This document shows positions 61,853 to 64,000 of a stretch of DNA of 64,000 nt, in pieces. The translations under genes and the position numbers were made by a program. Below the pieces are notes generated by a model. It saw only the letters and a program-made list of their open reading frames with translations. It did no database searches and was not told the origin of the DNA. The first letter of the stretch is position 1. Every line of letters starts with the position of its first letter. The stretch is from Roseateles toxinivorans (GTDB taxonomy: Bacteria; Pseudomonadota; Gammaproteobacteria; Burkholderiales; Burkholderiaceae_C), in NCBI RefSeq assembly GCF_004362525.1, contig NZ_SNXS01000003.1, forward strand, positions 558,001 to 622,000, read 5' to 3'.

Positions 61853-64000
61853 ATGCTGCATCTCAGACTGCTGGGGCCGGTTCAGCTCAGCCATGGCCAG
61901 GCCGTGGTGGATCTGGGCGTCAAGAAGTCGCTTGCCCTGCTGGTGCTGCTGGAGCGCCGCGGGCGCCTGTCACGCACCGAGGTGACCGGGCTGCTATGGC
62001 CCGAGCTGGACGAAAGCAGCGCCCGGCGCAATCTTCGCCGCGAGTTGGCGCGGTTGCGCGATGCCGGCGCGCCCGGCGCCGTGCTGACCGATGGTGACTG
62101 GCTGCTGCCCGGCCCTGAGCTGCGCAGCGATGCAGCGGCGATGCGCGAGGCGCTCGACCTGGGCCAGGCCGACGAGGCCCTGGCACTGTGGGGCGGCCCG
62201 CTGGCCCAGGGCCTGGCGCTTGACGATGCATCGGCCTTTGACGACTGGTTGGCCGGCGAGCGCGAAATCGTCCAGGCGCTGCGCACCCGTGCGCTGGTCG
62301 CCTCGGCCGGCGCGCTGGAGGCAGCGGGCCAGACCGAGGCCGCGCTGGCCCGCGTGCAGGCCCTGTTGCAGGACGACGCGCTGCAGGAGCAGTTCCACCG
62401 CGACGCGATGCGCCTGCACGCCGCCTGCGGCCGGCGCGAGGCCGCACTGGCCCAGTACGAGCGCTGCTGCGAGCTGCTGAAGGCCGAACTTGACCTGCTG
62501 CCTATGCAGGAGACCCGCGCGCTGGCCGAGGCGCTGCGCAGCAGCGCGCCGGTGTCCCTGAACGAGTCCATCGCGTCGGCCCCAAGCCGGACGATCGGGG
62601 TCGCGGCGCTGCGTGCCGTCCTGCCTGACGCGCTGCCCTTCGTCGGCCGCGATGCCGAGGTGCAGTGGCTGGAGGCGGCCTGGCGCGGCGGCCACTGCCT
62701 GCTGATCGAGGGTGAGGGCGGGGTTGGCAAGAGCCGGCTGGTGGCCGACTTCATCGCTGCCCACGGCCCCTACGCCCTGGTGCGCTGCCGCCCCGGCGAT
62801 GCCGAGGTGCCCTATGCCGCCTTCACGCGGGCGCTGCGGGTGCTGATCGGCCCCAGCGGGCCCAGCCCCGAGCTGTGCGAGCTGCCGCCCTGGGTGGTGG
62901 CCGAGATGGCCCGCCTGCTGCCCGAGCTGGGCCCGGTGCCCGCGCCGCTGCGCTCGGAGGCCGAGCGGGCGCGCTTTGTCGAGGCCTGTGCGCAGGGCTG
63001 GCTGGCGCTGGCGGCCGAGAACTTCGATGCCATCGTGCTCGACGACTGGCATTGCGCGGACGCAGCCAGCCGGGCGCTGCTGGCCTTTATCGCCGAGCGC
63101 CGCCACGATGGCGGCAAGGCCGGGGCGCGCGAGGTGCTGGTCTATAGGCCCGAGCTGAGCGAGGGCGCGATCGAGGCCTTGCGGCAGCTGCGGGCCAGCG
63201 TCGATGCACGCCATCTACTGCTCACGCCCTTGCCGCCCGCGGCCGTGCTCGACCTGGTGCGGCGCCTGTCCGGCGCCGAGGCGCCGCAGCTGTTCGCCGC
63301 CCGGTTGGGCCAGGCGACGCTCGGCAACCCATTCTTTCTGCACGAGACCCTGCGTCATTTGATGGAGCGCGGCTTGCTCGCCGTCGGCAGCGATGGAGTC
63401 TGGTCCACCCCGTTTGACCAGGCTACGCAGGACTATCGCGAACTTGAGGTGCCGGCCAGCGTGCGCGAGGCCGTGCTGGCCCGCGTGCAGCGCCTGCCCA
63501 CCGCCAGCCAGCGCGTGCTGGAGGCGGCCGCGCTGGCCGTCGAGCCTTTCGCGCCGGCCCTGCTGGCGCCGGCCTGTGCGCTGTCCGAGCTCGACACCGT
63601 GCTGGCCATCGAGCAGGCGCTGGCCGCACGCCTGTTGCGCGAGCATGAGACCGGCGGTTTCGCCTTTGCCCACGATCTGGTGCAGCAGGCCATAGACGCC
63701 GCCTTGTCGCCCGAGCGTCGCCGCCTGGTGCACCGCCGGCTGGCCCTGGGCGCCGAGCAAAGCGGTGCCGGCCCGGCGCTGATTGCCGCCCATCACGAAG
63801 CCAGCGGCGATCCGGCCCGGGCCGTGGCCCAGCGCATCGCTGCGGGTGACCAGGCCCAGCGCCTGCATGCCCAGACCGAGGCCACCGCGCAGTGGCGTCA
63901 GGCTCTGGCCGATGGGCCCACGCCGGCCCAGGCGGTGGATCTGCATCTGCGTTTGATGCGCGCCGAGCGCATGCGCATGCTGCAGGGCGAGCGCGACCCG
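61853..64000 (+). CDS. BTAD-type transcriptional regulator with AAA-type ATPase, partial
   Basis: The first 716 codons of a large regulator that runs off the right edge. Residues 1-80 are a winged-helix domain of the SARP kind (LRLLGPVQLSHG ... LLWPELDESSARRNLRREL). Residues 90-240 are the bacterial transcriptional activation domain (BTAD). From 255 there is a STAND/AAA ATPase with Walker A GEGGVGKS and Walker B-like AIVLDDWHCAD, followed by helical repeats. Such proteins act as ATP-dependent switches on nearby genes. The gene is divergent from the C25 protease gene across 123 bases, so it is the likely regulator of the protease-cohesin operon. The start ATG at 61853 is the first of the frame. 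Confidence 0.85.
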   Translation, partial: MLHLRLLGPVQLSHGQAVVDLGVKKSLALLVLLERRGRLSRTEVTGLLWPELDESSARRNLRRELARLRDAGAPGAVLTDGDWLLPGPELRSDAAAMREALDLGQADEALALWGGPLAQGLALDDASAFDDWLAGEREIVQALRTRALVASAGALEAAGQTEAALARVQALLQDDALQEQFHRDAMRLHAACGRREAALAQYERCCELLKAELDLLPMQETRALAEALRSSAPVSLNESIASAPSRTIGVAALRAVLPDALPFVGRDAEVQWLEAAWRGGHCLLIEGEGGVGKSRLVADFIAAHGPYALVRCRPGDAEVPYAAFTRALRVLIGPSGPSPELCELPPWVVAEMARLLPELGPVPAPLRSEAERARFVEACAQGWLALAAENFDAIVLDDWHCADAASRALLAFIAERRHDGGKAGAREVLVYRPELSEGAIEALRQLRASVDARHLLLTPLPPAAVLDLVRRLSGAEAPQLFAARLGQATLGNPFFLHETLRHLMERGLLAVGSDGVWSTPFDQATQDYRELEVPASVREAVLARVQRLPTASQRVLEAAALAVEPFAPALLAPACALSELDTVLAIEQALAARLLREHETGGFAFAHDLVQQAIDAALSPERRRLVHRRLALGAEQSGAGPALIAAHHEASGDPARAVAQRIAAGDQAQRLHAQTEATAQWRQALADGPTPAQAVDLHLRLMRAERMRMLQGERDP

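Noticed and set aside
61994-63214. Open frames on the minus strand across the BTAD regulator
   Set aside because: The plus strand is open for 716 codons with winged-helix, BTAD and Walker A motifs, so the minus-strand frames are shadows.

Overview
The window is GC-rich chromosomal DNA of a Gram-negative bacterium, most likely a betaproteobacterium of the order Burkholderiales close to Roseateles, Pelomonas or Rubrivivax. This placement is inferred from several PEP-CTERM proteins, two Bug/TctC-type solute receptors, a CIO-type cytochrome bd, an Aot/Aru-type arginine system and the codon bias. No rRNA, tRNA, CRISPR array or intact transposon was seen. Genes are dense and mostly short-spaced.

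Layout. 1-1.4 kb: end of a cytochrome bd operon. 1.4-6.8 kb: a possible effector module (coiled-coil protein, CesT-like secretion chaperone, patatin-like phospholipase) and a TonB-domain protein. 7-12.1 kb: a coiled-coil protein with a hydrophobic core, an FtsH-type protease, a 24-residue membrane peptide and a PEP-CTERM protein. 12.1-13.4 kb: an IS91-like remnant and an Mrr nuclease of lower GC. 13.5-18.2 kb: small metabolic and membrane genes, including a regulator, beta-propeller and DUF899 set. 18.3-24.1 kb: a TctD/TctE-like two-component system between two Bug receptors, with no Tct permease. 24.3-35.2 kb: a double-sensor CheW protein, a PEP-CTERM gene with a sigma-54 promoter, a methyltransferase-like membrane protein, a subtilase and a TonB-dependent receptor.

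35.4-43.7 kb is one long minus-strand operon that reads as a complete route for eating external cyanophycin. It encodes a secreted cyanophycinase, a binding protein, two permeases, a CphZ/AotO-type dipeptide hydrolase, an ATPase, an ArgR-type regulator and two arginine succinyltransferase subunits. Polymer would be cut outside, beta-Asp-Arg imported and split, and arginine sent into the AST pathway.

43.8-58.2 kb is mostly housekeeping: a hybrid kinase, a GNAT gene behind a possible attenuator, a UPF0149/SEC-C protein, alaS, gabD, a degenerate GGDEF protein, a very long Ala-rich helical protein, a second GNAT, an SPFH-like protein and a lytic transglycosylase. At 58.3 kb a 66-residue protein sits behind a clear LexA box.

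58.5-64 kb carries the most novel-looking arrangement: a gingipain-like (C25) protease ending in a type I dockerin, followed in the same operon by a cohesin-like protein ending in a PEP-CTERM sorting tail, with a BTAD/ATPase regulator transcribed divergently and running off the window. The inferred design is a dockerin-bearing secreted protease captured by an exosortase-sorted cohesin at the cell surface or matrix.
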